NCBI GenBank assembly: GCA_027064005.1
Contig: JAMOQM010000031.1
Span: 1-45,605, forward strand
DNA length: 45,605 bases
Source: Candidatus Cloacimonadota bacterium
Lineage (GTDB): Bacteria; Cloacimonadota; Cloacimonadia; Cloacimonadales; JAMOQM01
Direction of reading: 5' to 3'
Every line of letters starts with the position of its first letter. Within the stretch, counting starts at the first letter, position 1. This document shows positions 17,116 to 25,504 of this stretch, one piece after another. The position numbers and the translations under genes were made by a program. The notes below the pieces were generated by a model. That model was given only the letters and a program-made list of their open reading frames with translations. It did no database searches and was not told the origin of the DNA.

Positions 17116-17739
17116 ATGGAAAATAAAAAAATATTTGAAGATTACATAAAAAAGAATTTTAAAGAAAGATTTGTTTCAATAATGGATGGTTTTAATTTAT
17201 ATCATTCCCTGTTGTTGGAAGAAAATAAAAAAATAAATCTTGTTTCACGTAAAACAATAGAGGATGATTTTTGGAGTTTACATTATTTGGATTCGATTCT
17301 TTCTTCCGAAATTTTTAATTTCAACAATAAAAACGTATTGGATTTCGGGACAGGGGGAGGATTACCGGGAATTCCGCTTAAAATTATCTTTCCTAAAATG
17401 AAAATTACTTTTCTTGATTCAAGATCAAAAAAAATTAACGCTATTGCCAATATTGTGGAAAATATGAAACTGGAAGCTTGTTATTTTTCTAAAGACAGAT
17501 TGGAAGATTTTCAGGTTGCAAATCATTATGATAGGTTTGATTATATTGTTTGTCGTTCAGTAAAAATGAATGAATCGATTAGAAAAAGTATTCCGAAAAT
17601 AATTAAAAGCGAGGGTTCACTCATTCTTTACAAAAGTAAGAATATTGATGATTTAAATATCTTTGAAAATTATAAAACCTATGATGTCAGTAAACCGGAG
17701 ATTGGAAAAAGATTGATAATAGAGATAAAAAAAATATGA
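17116..17739 (+). CDS. rsmG: 16S rRNA (guanine527-N7)-methyltransferase
   Basis: The 207-residue protein is a class I SAM-dependent methyltransferase with the RsmG/GidB signatures NLVSRKTIEDDFWSLHYLDSI, VLDFGTGGGLPGIPL (SAM motif I) and CRSVKMNESIRKS. It modifies G527 of 16S rRNA. It stands directly before parA, which overlaps its stop by 4 bases; rsmG-parA-parB is the common origin-proximal order in bacteria. No obvious ribosome-binding site precedes the ATG. A parS-like palindrome with one mismatch is embedded at 17241-17256. Confidence 0.95.
   Translation: MENKKIFEDYIKKNFKERFVSIMDGFNLYHSLLLEENKKINLVSRKTIEDDFWSLHYLDSILSSEIFNFNNKNVLDFGTGGGLPGIPLKIIFPKMKITFLDSRSKKINAIANIVENMKLEACYFSKDRLEDFQVANHYDRFDYIVCRSVKMNESIRKSIPKIIKSEGSLILYKSKNIDDLNIFENYKTYDVSKPEIGKRLIIEIKKI
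17241..17256. promoter_or_regulatory. parS: Near-consensus parS site inside rsmG
   Basis: TGTTTCACGTAAAACA differs at one base from the general parS consensus TGTTTCACGTGAAACA. Its position inside rsmG, about 500 bases from parA, is typical of origin-proximal parS sites. The mismatch breaks one half of the palindrome, so binding may be weaker than at the exact site at 30559. Confidence 0.65.
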
Positions 17740-18494
17740 AAAAAATAATTGCCATTGTAAATCAAAAAGGTGGAGTTGGAAAAACAACAACGTCGGTAAA
17801 TTTAGCTGCCGCTTTAGGAATTTATGAGAAAAAAACACTTTTGATTGATTTTGATCCTCAAGGAAATGCTTCGAGCGGTTTAGGTATTGATAAGGATGAT
17901 TTGAAATATAATATCTATCATTCTTTGATTGGAGAAAAACCACTAAAAGATGTTATTGTCTCAACTTCTTCAGAAAATTTAGATTTGGCGCCGAGTAATA
18001 TTGATTTAACCGGAGCTGAAATTGAATTAGTGAAAGAATTTGCTCGGGAGCAAAAATTAACGGAAGCAATAAAATCCGTTAAGGATGATTACGAATATAT
18101 TTTAATAGATTGTCCGCCTTCTCTCGGATTATTAACCGTAAATGCTTTGACAGCCTGCACGGATGTTTTAGTTCCTATTCAATGTGAATATTATGCTTTG
18201 GAAGGTGTAAGTCAGCTTTTAAATACGGTTAGGTTGATTCAAAAAAATCTTAATCCCGATTTGAATATTTTAGGAATTTTATTAACACTTTATGATAAAA
18301 GACTGAATTTATCCAGACAAGTTTCTAAAGAAGTTCGCAGATATTTCAAAGAGCAGGTTTTTAATACAATAATTAATCGCAATGTAAAATTAAGTGAAGC
18401 TCCGAGTTTTGGAAAATCAATTTTTCATTATGACATTTCTTCAATAGGAGCAAAAAATTATTTAAAATTAGCAACGGAAGTATTGGAAAGATGA
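17736..18494 (+). CDS. parA: Chromosome partitioning ATPase ParA (Soj)
   Basis: The 252-residue protein begins IIAIVNQKGGVGKTTTSVNLAAALG, the deviant Walker A motif with the signature lysine. It also has DFDPQGNASSGLG (Walker A-prime) and YILIDCPPSLGLL (Walker B). No DNA-binding N-terminal extension is present, so it is the chromosomal type. It works with ParB and parS to segregate origins. It overlaps rsmG by 4 bases and parB by 4 bases, indicating one translationally coupled operon. Confidence 0.97.
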   Translation: MKKIIAIVNQKGGVGKTTTSVNLAAALGIYEKKTLLIDFDPQGNASSGLGIDKDDLKYNIYHSLIGEKPLKDVIVSTSSENLDLAPSNIDLTGAEIELVKEFAREQKLTEAIKSVKDDYEYILIDCPPSLGLLTVNALTACTDVLVPIQCEYYALEGVSQLLNTVRLIQKNLNPDLNILGILLTLYDKRLNLSRQVSKEVRRYFKEQVFNTIINRNVKLSEAPSFGKSIFHYDISSIGAKNYLKLATEVLER

Positions 18495-19348
18495 AAAGAT
18501 TAGGAAAAGGTTTAGATGCTTTAATTAAGAATGAAACGGAGTCGGTTGATAAGACCACGGGAATTACTACGGTAAAAACATCATTTATTCATCCAAATCG
18601 ATATCAACCGAGAAAAAAATTTAATGATGAAAAATTAATCGAATTATCCAATTCTTTGAAAGAAAATGGGATGATTCAACCAATCATTGTTACAAAACAG
18701 GATAATTCTAATTATGAATTAATTGCCGGAGAAAGAAGATGGAGAGCGGCAAAATTGGCAGGATTCTCCGAAATTCCCGTAATTGTCAGAAGTGTATCTC
18801 CGCAAGAACAACTCCAATATGCTATTATTGAAAATATTCAGCGAGAAAATCTTAATCCGATTGATGAAGCAAAAGCTTATAAACAATTGAGTGATGAATT
18901 TAATCTTACCCATTCCAAAATAGCCGAAATGATGGGCAAAGATCGAGCAACCATAACAAATTCTATTAGACTTTTAAGATTGCCTGAAATTGTTCAAGAT
19001 TTAATTTTAGCGTCAAAAATCAGTTCAGGACACGCTCGAACTATTTTGCAATTGGATGAAAAAGACCAAATCCGATTTGCGGAATATATTGTTGAAAATA
19101 AATTGTCGGTTAGAAAAGCGGAAGTCTTATCTAAAAAAATTAATAAATTTGGTTGGGAGGTTTTGGAAAGTCCCAAAAAACCAATTAAATCAGATAATAG
19201 ATTTTTTGATATTGAGGGTGTTCTAAACACCAGATATAAAACTGAAGTGAAAATCAAAGGAAATCTTTCCAAAGGTAAAATAATTTTTTCATATAGAAAT
19301 GAAAATGAGTATAAAAAATTAATTTCTTTGCTTAATAAAAATGAATAA
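18491..19348 (+). CDS. parB: Chromosome partitioning protein ParB (Spo0J)
   Basis: This 285-residue CTPase clamp loads at parS. It has the N-terminal ParA-interacting segment (KRLGKGLDALI), the CTP-binding motifs GERRWRAAKLAGFSEIPVIVR and ENIQRENLNPIDEA, a helix-turn-helix (LTHSKIAEMMGKDRATITNSIRLL) and a C-terminal dimerisation region. It is encoded directly after parA with overlapping stop and start. Two candidate parS sites lie in the window, one in rsmG and an exact one at 30559. It overlaps the following M23 gene by 8 bases. Confidence 0.97.
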   Translation: MKRLGKGLDALIKNETESVDKTTGITTVKTSFIHPNRYQPRKKFNDEKLIELSNSLKENGMIQPIIVTKQDNSNYELIAGERRWRAAKLAGFSEIPVIVRSVSPQEQLQYAIIENIQRENLNPIDEAKAYKQLSDEFNLTHSKIAEMMGKDRATITNSIRLLRLPEIVQDLILASKISSGHARTILQLDEKDQIRFAEYIVENKLSVRKAEVLSKKINKFGWEVLESPKKPIKSDNRFFDIEGVLNTRYKTEVKIKGNLSKGKIIFSYRNENEYKKLISLLNKNE

Positions 19349-20033
19349 AATTATTTTTGCTACTTTAGTTATAGTTCTAAGTTTGGTTTTATTTAATTCT
19401 AAAAAGAAAATAGATAAATTGGAATTACAACTAAAAGATAAAAATGAAGAGTTAAAGGTAACAAATAATTATATTGAACAACTTAACCAAAAAATTAAAA
19501 AATCGCAGAAATCAGATGTTAAAATTAATGAAGAAGACATAATTAACGATCTGATAAATAAGTATTTAAATAAACAGGAAAGTCCGAAATTAAATTTGTC
19601 AATTTCGTCGGAAAAACTCAAAAAAGAATTAGATAATTATCGCGAATTAAATAGATTTATACCAAATAAATATCCCATTGACGGAGAGTTTAATATTTCA
19701 AAAACATTTTCCAAAAACCATAAAGCAATTGATTTATCTGCGAAAATTGGAACAAAAGTAATTGCTTCAGCTGCCGGAGTTGTGATTTCTTCAAAACAGG
19801 ATAAATTTTTAGGTAAAGTCTTAATTTTAGACCATTTAAACGGTTTTATTACTCTTTATGCGCATTTATCTAAAATCTTGGTTAAGGAAAAATATTTTGT
19901 TGAAAAAGGTGAATTAATAGGTTTCGTTGGAAATAGTGGAAATAGTAAAAATCCTCATTTACATTTTGAAATAATTAAAAAAGGAATTGAGATAAATCCT
20001 GATTCAATTCTTACAAAAAAGATAATTGAATAG
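19341..20033 (+). CDS. Membrane-anchored M23 peptidase, bactofilin partner
   Basis: The 230-residue protein has one N-terminal membrane helix (about residues 3-20) and a coiled coil (about 21-60, KKKIDKLELQLKDKNEELK...). It ends in an M23/LytM domain (about 115-225) with HKAIDLSAKIGT and NPHLHFEI, giving the usual HxxxD and HxH zinc ligands. It should cut or regulate peptidoglycan cross-links at the periplasmic face. The gene overlaps parB by 8 bases and is followed 8 bases later by a bactofilin. The membrane M23 peptidase plus bactofilin pair is a recurring operon in bacteria that control cell shape, so the two are likely functional partners. Confidence 0.9.
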   Translation: MNKIIFATLVIVLSLVLFNSKKKIDKLELQLKDKNEELKVTNNYIEQLNQKIKKSQKSDVKINEEDIINDLINKYLNKQESPKLNLSISSEKLKKELDNYRELNRFIPNKYPIDGEFNISKTFSKNHKAIDLSAKIGTKVIASAAGVVISSKQDKFLGKVLILDHLNGFITLYAHLSKILVKEKYFVEKGELIGFVGNSGNSKNPHLHFEIIKKGIEINPDSILTKKIIE

Positions 20034-20041
20034 AGGTGGTA

Positions 20042-20410
20042 ATGAAGAAAAACACAAAGATTATTTTATCAACAATAATCGGGAAAAAATCTAAAATTGA
20101 CGGTGATTTGAATATTACCGGAGGTTTAAGAATTGATGGTGAAATAACAGGAAATGTTATGACTGACAGTTTTCTAACTTTAAGTAAAAATGGATTCGTT
20201 AAAGCCGATATAACTGCACGGGAGTGTTTAATCTCCGGTAGAGTTATCGGAGATGTTGTTGTGGAAGATGTGCTGGAAATTGGAGAAACAGGGCGAATTG
20301 ACGGTTCAATAAAAGCCGGTAAATTAATAATTAATTCCGGAGCGGTTTTTAACGGGAATTGTTTAATGACAAAAGAGAATGAAGAAGATGTTAAAGAAAC
20401 CGAAAATTGA
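20042..20410 (+). CDS. Bactofilin cytoskeletal protein
   Basis: The protein of 122 residues has the bactofilin beta-helix core: TIIGKKSKIDGDLNITGGLRID, then GEITGNV, RVIGDVVVEDVLEIGETGRIDGSIKAGKL. It polymerises without nucleotide and scaffolds cell-wall enzymes. I place the start at the ATG at 20042; a GTG at 20036 is in frame but lies in the Shine-Dalgarno sequence AGAGGTGG. The short basic N-terminus (KKNTKII) fits membrane contact. It follows the M23 peptidase and overlaps the first ATP-synthase accessory gene by 32 bases. Confidence 0.93.
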   Translation: MKKNTKIILSTIIGKKSKIDGDLNITGGLRIDGEITGNVMTDSFLTLSKNGFVKADITARECLISGRVIGDVVVEDVLEIGETGRIDGSIKAGKLIINSGAVFNGNCLMTKENEEDVKETEN

Positions 20411-20618
20411 AGATCCCGAAGTTTTTAAATATATTGGATTGATTACCGAGCTGGGTTTATCAACAGCAATCGTTATTGTGATCTCAGTATTAATTACATT
20501 CTACATTATAAGGGCTTTGAATCTAAATACCTATTTTTTAACCTTTGGAATATTAATAGGTTTGATAGCCGGTTATTTTAACGCATATAGGATTATAAAA
20601 AAATTTTATGGAAAATAA
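20379..20618 (+). CDS. AtpZ/AtpI-type accessory protein
   Basis: The 79-residue protein has two membrane helices (about residues 22-44 and 50-70) and the segment YIGLITELGLSTAIVIVISVLITFYI with a C-terminal GLIAGYFNAYRIIKK. This matches the AtpZ (putative F0F1-ATPase subunit) family. Such proteins help assemble the c-ring or deliver Mg2+ for the synthase. The ATG at 20388 is an alternative start. It overlaps the bactofilin upstream and the next accessory gene downstream by 11 bases, at the head of the atp operon. Confidence 0.83.
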   Translation: MKKMLKKPKIEDPEVFKYIGLITELGLSTAIVIVISVLITFYIIRALNLNTYFLTFGILIGLIAGYFNAYRIIKKFYGK

Positions 20619-20985
20619 GAAATTTATTAAAACGATACTGATTATTATTTGCTTGACAAGCATTCCCTTTATTATAGTTTTGCCAAAGTTCTTTAATCAG
20701 TCTTTGGGTTGGTTGCTCGGTGCGATGGGAAGTACAATTAACTTTTTGTGGCTTTCTTACGACACATTATATAAATTTTCAACGGAAGCAATTAAAGCTA
20801 AGGTTAGGTCGGCAAAAGTATTTTACTTTCGATATCTCGTGCTGGTAATTTACTCTGTGCTAATTATTTGGTTAATTAAACCGGATATTTTGACTTTTGG
20901 TTTAGGGCTGTTTGCTGCTCAAATATCCATATATATTTATTATGGAATTGATTCAGCTAAAAATATAAAATGGTTTAAAAAATGA
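20608..20985 (+). CDS. atpI: ATP synthase subunit I-like protein
   Basis: This is a 125-residue protein with four predicted membrane helices and no long soluble part. Sequence and position (after the AtpZ-like gene and before atpB) fit the ATP synthase I family, a chaperone-like factor for c-ring assembly. In a genome with a fused multi-hairpin c subunit a dedicated assembly factor is of interest. The family call relies mainly on size, topology and context. Confidence 0.7.
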   Translation: MENKKFIKTILIIICLTSIPFIIVLPKFFNQSLGWLLGAMGSTINFLWLSYDTLYKFSTEAIKAKVRSAKVFYFRYLVLVIYSVLIIWLIKPDILTFGLGLFAAQISIYIYYGIDSAKNIKWFKK

Positions 20986-20992
20986 GGTAAGT

Positions 20993-21898
20993 ATGAAAAA
21001 AAAGAAGTTTAAATTTTGGATGCTTTTTGTAATTTTTGCCATTATTGAATTACCTTTTTCACTCAATCTTGATAAAACACTTCATATTGGAACAAACCCT
21101 AAAACCGGTAATTTCTCATTTTGGACTACTTCACATCCAATGACTTTACAACAGAAAATCGAAGAAGAATTTCAGCCGGATCAATATTTAAAAGAATCCG
21201 GAGAACACGGGAGTTTTTACGGAAGTGAAAAACTTTATGATGCTTTTGAAAATTTCTTTGGTGAAGGTAAGGCTGTCGGGGCGTTTAAACTAATTCGTGT
21301 TTTGATTGTTGTTGATCTTGTATGGCTGTTTCTTGCGTTTTACATAAGAAAAGCTTTGTTGAGAATTCCAAGTAAAAGACAGATTGCTTTCGAGTTAGTT
21401 TATTCTTTCTTTGAAGATCTTGTTGTGGATACTTTGGGTAAGGAGAGAATTCGTTTTACTCCTTATATTTTAACGATATTCCTTTTTATTTGGACATCTA
21501 ACATGTTAGGATTAATTCCTATCCCCGGATTAATGGAACCTACAAGAAATCTCAACGTACCGCTTGGTATGGGCATAATTGCGGTAATTGTTGTGCATTA
21601 TTTTGCTATTAAGCACAAAGGTATAGGTAATTATCTAAAAGGTTACGCAGAGCCTCTTTTCTTTTTGGCTCCGTTAAATTTAATCGGTGAACTTTCGAAA
21701 GCAGTTTCAATATCTTTCCGTCTGTTCGGTAATATTCTCGGAGGTGCAATTATTATTTTAGTTGTATCTTCTTTGGTTAATTTCATTGTTTTACCGGTTG
21801 GTCTAAATTTGTTTTTTGGACTTTTTGTAGGAACGATACAAGCATTTGTTTTCACAATGTTATCGCTAACCTATATTGCCGTTGAAATAAACGATTAA
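20993..21898 (+). CDS. atpB: F-type ATP synthase subunit a
   Basis: The 301-residue membrane stator subunit forms the ion half-channels. The essential arginine is Arg243 in SISFRLFGN, and the C-terminal helix ends LTYIAVEIND. Also visible are TPYILTIFLFIWTSNMLGLIP and ELSKAVSISFRL. The N-terminus is extended by about 80 to 100 residues (one helix, then a hydrophilic periplasmic segment with SFWTTSHPMT and GEHGSFYGSEKLYDAF) before the first core helix, as seen in subunit a of several FCB bacteria. It is followed by two different c-subunit genes. Confidence 0.95.
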   Translation: MKKKKFKFWMLFVIFAIIELPFSLNLDKTLHIGTNPKTGNFSFWTTSHPMTLQQKIEEEFQPDQYLKESGEHGSFYGSEKLYDAFENFFGEGKAVGAFKLIRVLIVVDLVWLFLAFYIRKALLRIPSKRQIAFELVYSFFEDLVVDTLGKERIRFTPYILTIFLFIWTSNMLGLIPIPGLMEPTRNLNVPLGMGIIAVIVVHYFAIKHKGIGNYLKGYAEPLFFLAPLNLIGELSKAVSISFRLFGNILGGAIIILVVSSLVNFIVLPVGLNLFFGLFVGTIQAFVFTMLSLTYIAVEIND

Positions 21899-21909
21899 GA
21901 GAGGTTTTC

Positions 21910-22662
21910 ATGTCATTTTCAATAGAAATTATTAATATTGCTTCATTTCTTGGGGCGGGACTAGGAGTCGGAATTGCTTCTGTAAGTGCAGGTATTGGAG
22001 AAGGATATACGGCCGGCCATGCTACTTCCGGAATTATGGAGCAACCCAAAGCAGAAGACCAATTATTACGAAATATGTTAGTATCACAAGCTGTTACGGA
22101 AACCGGTGCTATTTTTGCTTTGGTTGTGGCTTTACTTTTAATTTTTGGTGGTTTTGCAAATGGTGCAGGTGGATGGTATCGTACAGCAGCGTTATTAGCT
22201 GCCGGATTGGCTGTTGGACTTGGTAGTGTTGGACCGGGATTTGGTTCGGGATATACCGGTGGTCAGGCCATGAAAGCTGTTGCAAGAATGCCTAAACATT
22301 CAAATTCAATAACAGCAAGTATGTTGATTGGGCAAGCTTTGGCTCAAACAGATGCTATATTTGCTTTAGTTGTCTCTTTATTGTTATTATATTCCACACC
22401 GAATCAACCGGCAGGAGTTGAGGTCGGAAGAATAGTAATCAAATCAATTAGTTTTCTGGGAGCTGGATTAGCTATTGGTTTCGGAACGTTTGGACCCGGA
22501 ATTGCAATCGGATATGTTTCCGGAAGAGCAAATGAAATGATAGGTAGATTTCCTGATCAGCGTTCGATTTTAACAAGAACGATGTTTTTAGGTTCTGCCG
22601 TATCTGAATCTACAGCTATTTATTCATTAGTAATTGCATTTTTATTAATGTTTAGCGTATAA
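21910..22662 (+). CDS. Triple-hairpin fused ATP synthase c subunit
   Basis: The 250-residue protein has six membrane helices made of three tandem c-subunit hairpins (about residues 8-80, 90-162, 175-250). Hairpin 1 has Glu31 on the inner helix and the ion-binding Glu64 in AVTETGAIF, but its loop has MEQP, so the usual loop Arg is Glu44. Hairpin 2 has loop ARMP but reads ALAQTDAIF: the canonical Glu is Gln146 and the only acidic residue is Asp148, two positions later. Hairpin 3 keeps Glu233 in the Na+-type context AVSESTAIYSLV with loop GRFP. It sits between atpB and a normal 81-residue c gene. A GAGAGG site at 21898-21903 precedes the ATG. A heteromeric c-ring built of both proteins is the natural inference. 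Confidence 0.93.
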   Translation: MSFSIEIINIASFLGAGLGVGIASVSAGIGEGYTAGHATSGIMEQPKAEDQLLRNMLVSQAVTETGAIFALVVALLLIFGGFANGAGGWYRTAALLAAGLAVGLGSVGPGFGSGYTGGQAMKAVARMPKHSNSITASMLIGQALAQTDAIFALVVSLLLLYSTPNQPAGVEVGRIVIKSISFLGAGLAIGFGTFGPGIAIGYVSGRANEMIGRFPDQRSILTRTMFLGSAVSESTAIYSLVIAFLLMFSV

Positions 22663-22683
22663 AAAAAATAATCGGAGGATAGT

Positions 22684-22929
22684 ATGCAAGGAATGGAATT
22701 TGTTGCAAAAGCAGCGGCATTGTTGGGTTCTGGAATTTGTATGGGAATAGGTGCGTTAGGACCTGGACTTGGTGAAGGATTTGTTGCCGGTAAGGCTTGT
22801 GAAGGAATTGCCAGATCTCCTGAAAATGCAAACTTGATTACAAGAACAATGCTTGTTGGTCAAGCTGTATCGGAATCTACAGGTATTTATTCTTTAGTAA
22901 TTGCGTTACTTTTGATTTTTTCAACTTAA
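22684..22929 (+). CDS. atpE: ATP synthase c subunit, single hairpin, two-carboxylate motif
   Basis: The 81-residue hairpin has an inner helix [11 protein letters not shown], loop IARSPE and outer helix [19 protein letters not shown]. Glu64, Ser65, Thr66 and Tyr69 form the Na+-type signature ESTxxY. The inner helix position that is Gln in the Ilyobacter Na+ ring is Glu31, giving two carboxylates per site as described for the Fusobacterium nucleatum c-ring. It is preceded by a strong GGAGG site and separated by 21 bases from the triple-hairpin gene. Na+ coupling is therefore likely but not proven. Confidence 0.96.
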   Translation: MQGMEFVAKAAALLGSGICMGIGALGPGLGEGFVAGKACEGIARSPENANLITRTMLVGQAVSESTGIYSLVIALLLIFST

Positions 22930-22944
22930 AAAACTGGAGACGAT

Positions 22945-23427
22945 ATGATTAGTATCGACTATACTTTAATAATTGTTGTTCTAAACTTTATACTTTTACT
23001 TATTGTTTTAAATAAATTATTATTTAAATCCATTAGTAAATTTCTAAAAGAGCGACAAAAAAAGATTGAACAAGATTTAATTAACGCAGAAGATGCTAAG
23101 AAAAAAGCTGCTGAATTGGTTCTTCTTAAAGAAGAGGAATTTCATAAATCAGCTCAAGAAGCAAGAAAATTAAAAGAAATTGCTAAACATGAAGCTGAAA
23201 AAAATGCCGATAGTCTTATTCAATCAGCAAAATTTAAAGAAAGAGAAATTCTTAAAGAAACCGAATCTAAATTAGAAAGAGAAAGAGAAAAAGCTATCGA
23301 AGAGATTAAAGCTGATATTATCGGTTTGGTTTCTTCAGTTACCGGAAAAATTCTTGCAAAAGATTTGAATAATGAAGATGATAAAGTTTTTATTGATCAA
23401 TTAATTAGCAAGAGAGGACAGAAATGA
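22945..23427 (+). CDS. atpF: ATP synthase subunit b
   Basis: The 160-residue protein has an N-terminal membrane helix (about residues 5-24) and a long charged coiled coil (about 35-130) rich in EA, KK and EE, the peripheral stalk layout. It overlaps atpH by 4 bases. Only one b gene is present, so the stalk is probably a homodimer. Confidence 0.94.
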   Translation: MISIDYTLIIVVLNFILLLIVLNKLLFKSISKFLKERQKKIEQDLINAEDAKKKAAELVLLKEEEFHKSAQEARKLKEIAKHEAEKNADSLIQSAKFKEREILKETESKLEREREKAIEEIKADIIGLVSSVTGKILAKDLNNEDDKVFIDQLISKRGQK

Positions 23428-23960
23428 AAAATATGCTGGTAGCTAAACGCTATGCAAAAGCATTGCTTCCTCTTATTCCTAAAGATAAAGTAAAAGAATT
23501 TCTTAGCGAAGTAAAATTACTGAAGAAAGTAACTTTAGATGATGAATATCTTATGGATTTTCTTAATTCTAAAATGGTCAAAACTCAGACTAAATTAGAA
23601 TTATTGGACGTTGTGATAAAAGATTTTTCTAATTATATTATTTGGAAAGAATTTTTTCAAATTTTATTAGAAAAACAAAGGCAATTTATTTTACCTCAAA
23701 TTCTTGAAATTCTTGAAAAAGATGTTTTAGAAAAACAGGGGATTGTTAAAATAACTCTTAGAATTGCTAAAAAACACAGCGAAAAAGTTATTCGAAAAAT
23801 ATCTCTTTATGTAGAAAATTTTCTTAAAAAGAAAATCGAAATTAATGAAATTATTGATCCAAATATAATTGGCGGGTTTGTTGCTGAAGGCGATAAATAT
23901 CTCATAGATTGCTCCGTCCGTCATAATTTGGAAAAATTACAAAGTGTATTAAAAAATTAA
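23424..23960 (+). CDS. atpH: ATP synthase subunit delta
   Basis: The 178-residue protein starts [13 protein letters not shown], the usual AKRYAxAL motif of OSCP/delta, and ends with [29 protein letters not shown], the conserved C-terminal motif. It links the F1 head to the peripheral stalk. It overlaps atpF and is followed by atpA after 16 bases, the standard order. Confidence 0.96.
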   Translation: MKNMLVAKRYAKALLPLIPKDKVKEFLSEVKLLKKVTLDDEYLMDFLNSKMVKTQTKLELLDVVIKDFSNYIIWKEFFQILLEKQRQFILPQILEILEKDVLEKQGIVKITLRIAKKHSEKVIRKISLYVENFLKKKIEINEIIDPNIIGGFVAEGDKYLIDCSVRHNLEKLQSVLKN

Positions 23961-23976
23961 CTCTAATGAGGAAAAT

Positions 23977-25491
23977 ATGAATATACAACCCGAAGAAATA
24001 AGTTCAATAATAAAAAGTAAAATCAACGAATTTAAATTTGATATAGATGTTACTGAATCGGGAAAAGTTGTTCAATTAGGTGATGGAATTGCTCGTGTTT
24101 ACGGTTTACAAGATGTAATGGCCGGAGAAATGATCTTGTTTCCCGGTAATGTTAGTGGGATGGCACTTAACCTTGAAGAAGATAATGTTGGTTGTATTAT
24201 TTTTGGTGATACGACTAAAATTAAAGAAGGTGATATTGTTAAAAGAACTCACAAAATTTTGCAAGTTCCGGTTGGTGATGAATTACTCGGACGTGTTGTA
24301 AACCCTTTAGGTGAGCCAATTGATGGTAAAGGTGAAATCAAAACTACTCAATTCCTACCGGTGGAAAGAAAAGCTCTTGGGGTTGTTCACAGACAACCAG
24401 TGAAAGAACCGCTTCAAACCGGTATTAAACCTATTGACTCAATGATTCCAATTGGACGTGGACAACGTGAATTAATTATTGGTGATAGACAAACAGGTAA
24501 AACTGCGATTGCCTTAGACACAATTATTAATCAAAAAAATACTGATGTATTTTGTATTTATGTTGCTATTGGGCAAAAAAAATCTTCCGTAGCAAAATTT
24601 GTAAAAACTCTTGAAGAAAACGATGCTTTAAGTTATACAATTGTTGTTTCGGCAACAGCTGCCGAATCTTCCGCTCTTCAATATTTGGCTCCTTATGGTG
24701 CTTGCTCAATGGGAGAATATTTTAGAGATAAAGGTCAACATGCATTGATTATATATGATGATTTATCAAAACATGCTAATTCTTATCGAGAATTATCCCT
24801 ATTATTGAGAAGACCACCAGGTCGTGAAGCTTATCCCGGGGACGTTTTCTATCTCCACTCAAGATTGCTTGAAAGAGCTTCAAAATTAAGTGAAGATAAA
24901 GGTGGCGGTTCTTTAACTGCTCTTCCAATTATTGAAACTAAGGCTGAAGATATTTCTGCATATATCCCAACAAATGTAATCTCAATTACAGATGGACAAA
25001 TTTATCTAAGTACAAGACTATTCTTCTCCGGAGTTAGACCTGCTATTAATGCCGGGCTTTCTGTTTCTCGAGTAGGTGGTAGTGCTCAGATTAAGGCTAT
25101 GAAAAAAGTTGTTGGCCAATTACGATTAGATTTGGCTCAATATGCAGAATTAGAAGCATTTTCTAAATTTGGTTCTGATCTTGATAAAGCTACTTTACAG
25201 CAATTAAGAAGAGGTGAAAAACTTATTGAAATCCTTAAACAAGGTCAATATCAGCCTATTCCTGTTGTAAAACAAATCTTTATTATCTTCATGGCAAATA
25301 ATGGCTATTTAGATCAATTTGATAATGAATTAATCGGTAAAATAGAGGAAGAATTGTTTAGTATTTTGGATTCTAAATATAAGGATTTAATGCAAACAAT
25401 AGAAAAATCTAAATTAACCGATCAAATTCTTGATAAAATGCATGAAGTTAGTAAAAAAGTCATTGAAAGATTTAAGTCGGAAATGAAATAA
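23977..25491 (+). CDS. atpA: ATP synthase subunit alpha
   Basis: The 504-residue F1 subunit has the non-catalytic nucleotide site GDRQTGKT, the arginine-finger region [14 protein letters not shown] and the family segment [21 protein letters not shown]. Length is normal. It follows a GAGG site and is part of the collinear block atpF-H-A-G-D-C. Confidence 0.98.
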   Translation: MNIQPEEISSIIKSKINEFKFDIDVTESGKVVQLGDGIARVYGLQDVMAGEMILFPGNVSGMALNLEEDNVGCIIFGDTTKIKEGDIVKRTHKILQVPVGDELLGRVVNPLGEPIDGKGEIKTTQFLPVERKALGVVHRQPVKEPLQTGIKPIDSMIPIGRGQRELIIGDRQTGKTAIALDTIINQKNTDVFCIYVAIGQKKSSVAKFVKTLEENDALSYTIVVSATAAESSALQYLAPYGACSMGEYFRDKGQHALIIYDDLSKHANSYRELSLLLRRPPGREAYPGDVFYLHSRLLERASKLSEDKGGGSLTALPIIETKAEDISAYIPTNVISITDGQIYLSTRLFFSGVRPAINAGLSVSRVGGSAQIKAMKKVVGQLRLDLAQYAELEAFSKFGSDLDKATLQQLRRGEKLIEILKQGQYQPIPVVKQIFIIFMANNGYLDQFDNELIGKIEEELFSILDSKYKDLMQTIEKSKLTDQILDKMHEVSKKVIERFKSEMK

Positions 25492-25504
25492 CACAGGAGA
25501 CTTC

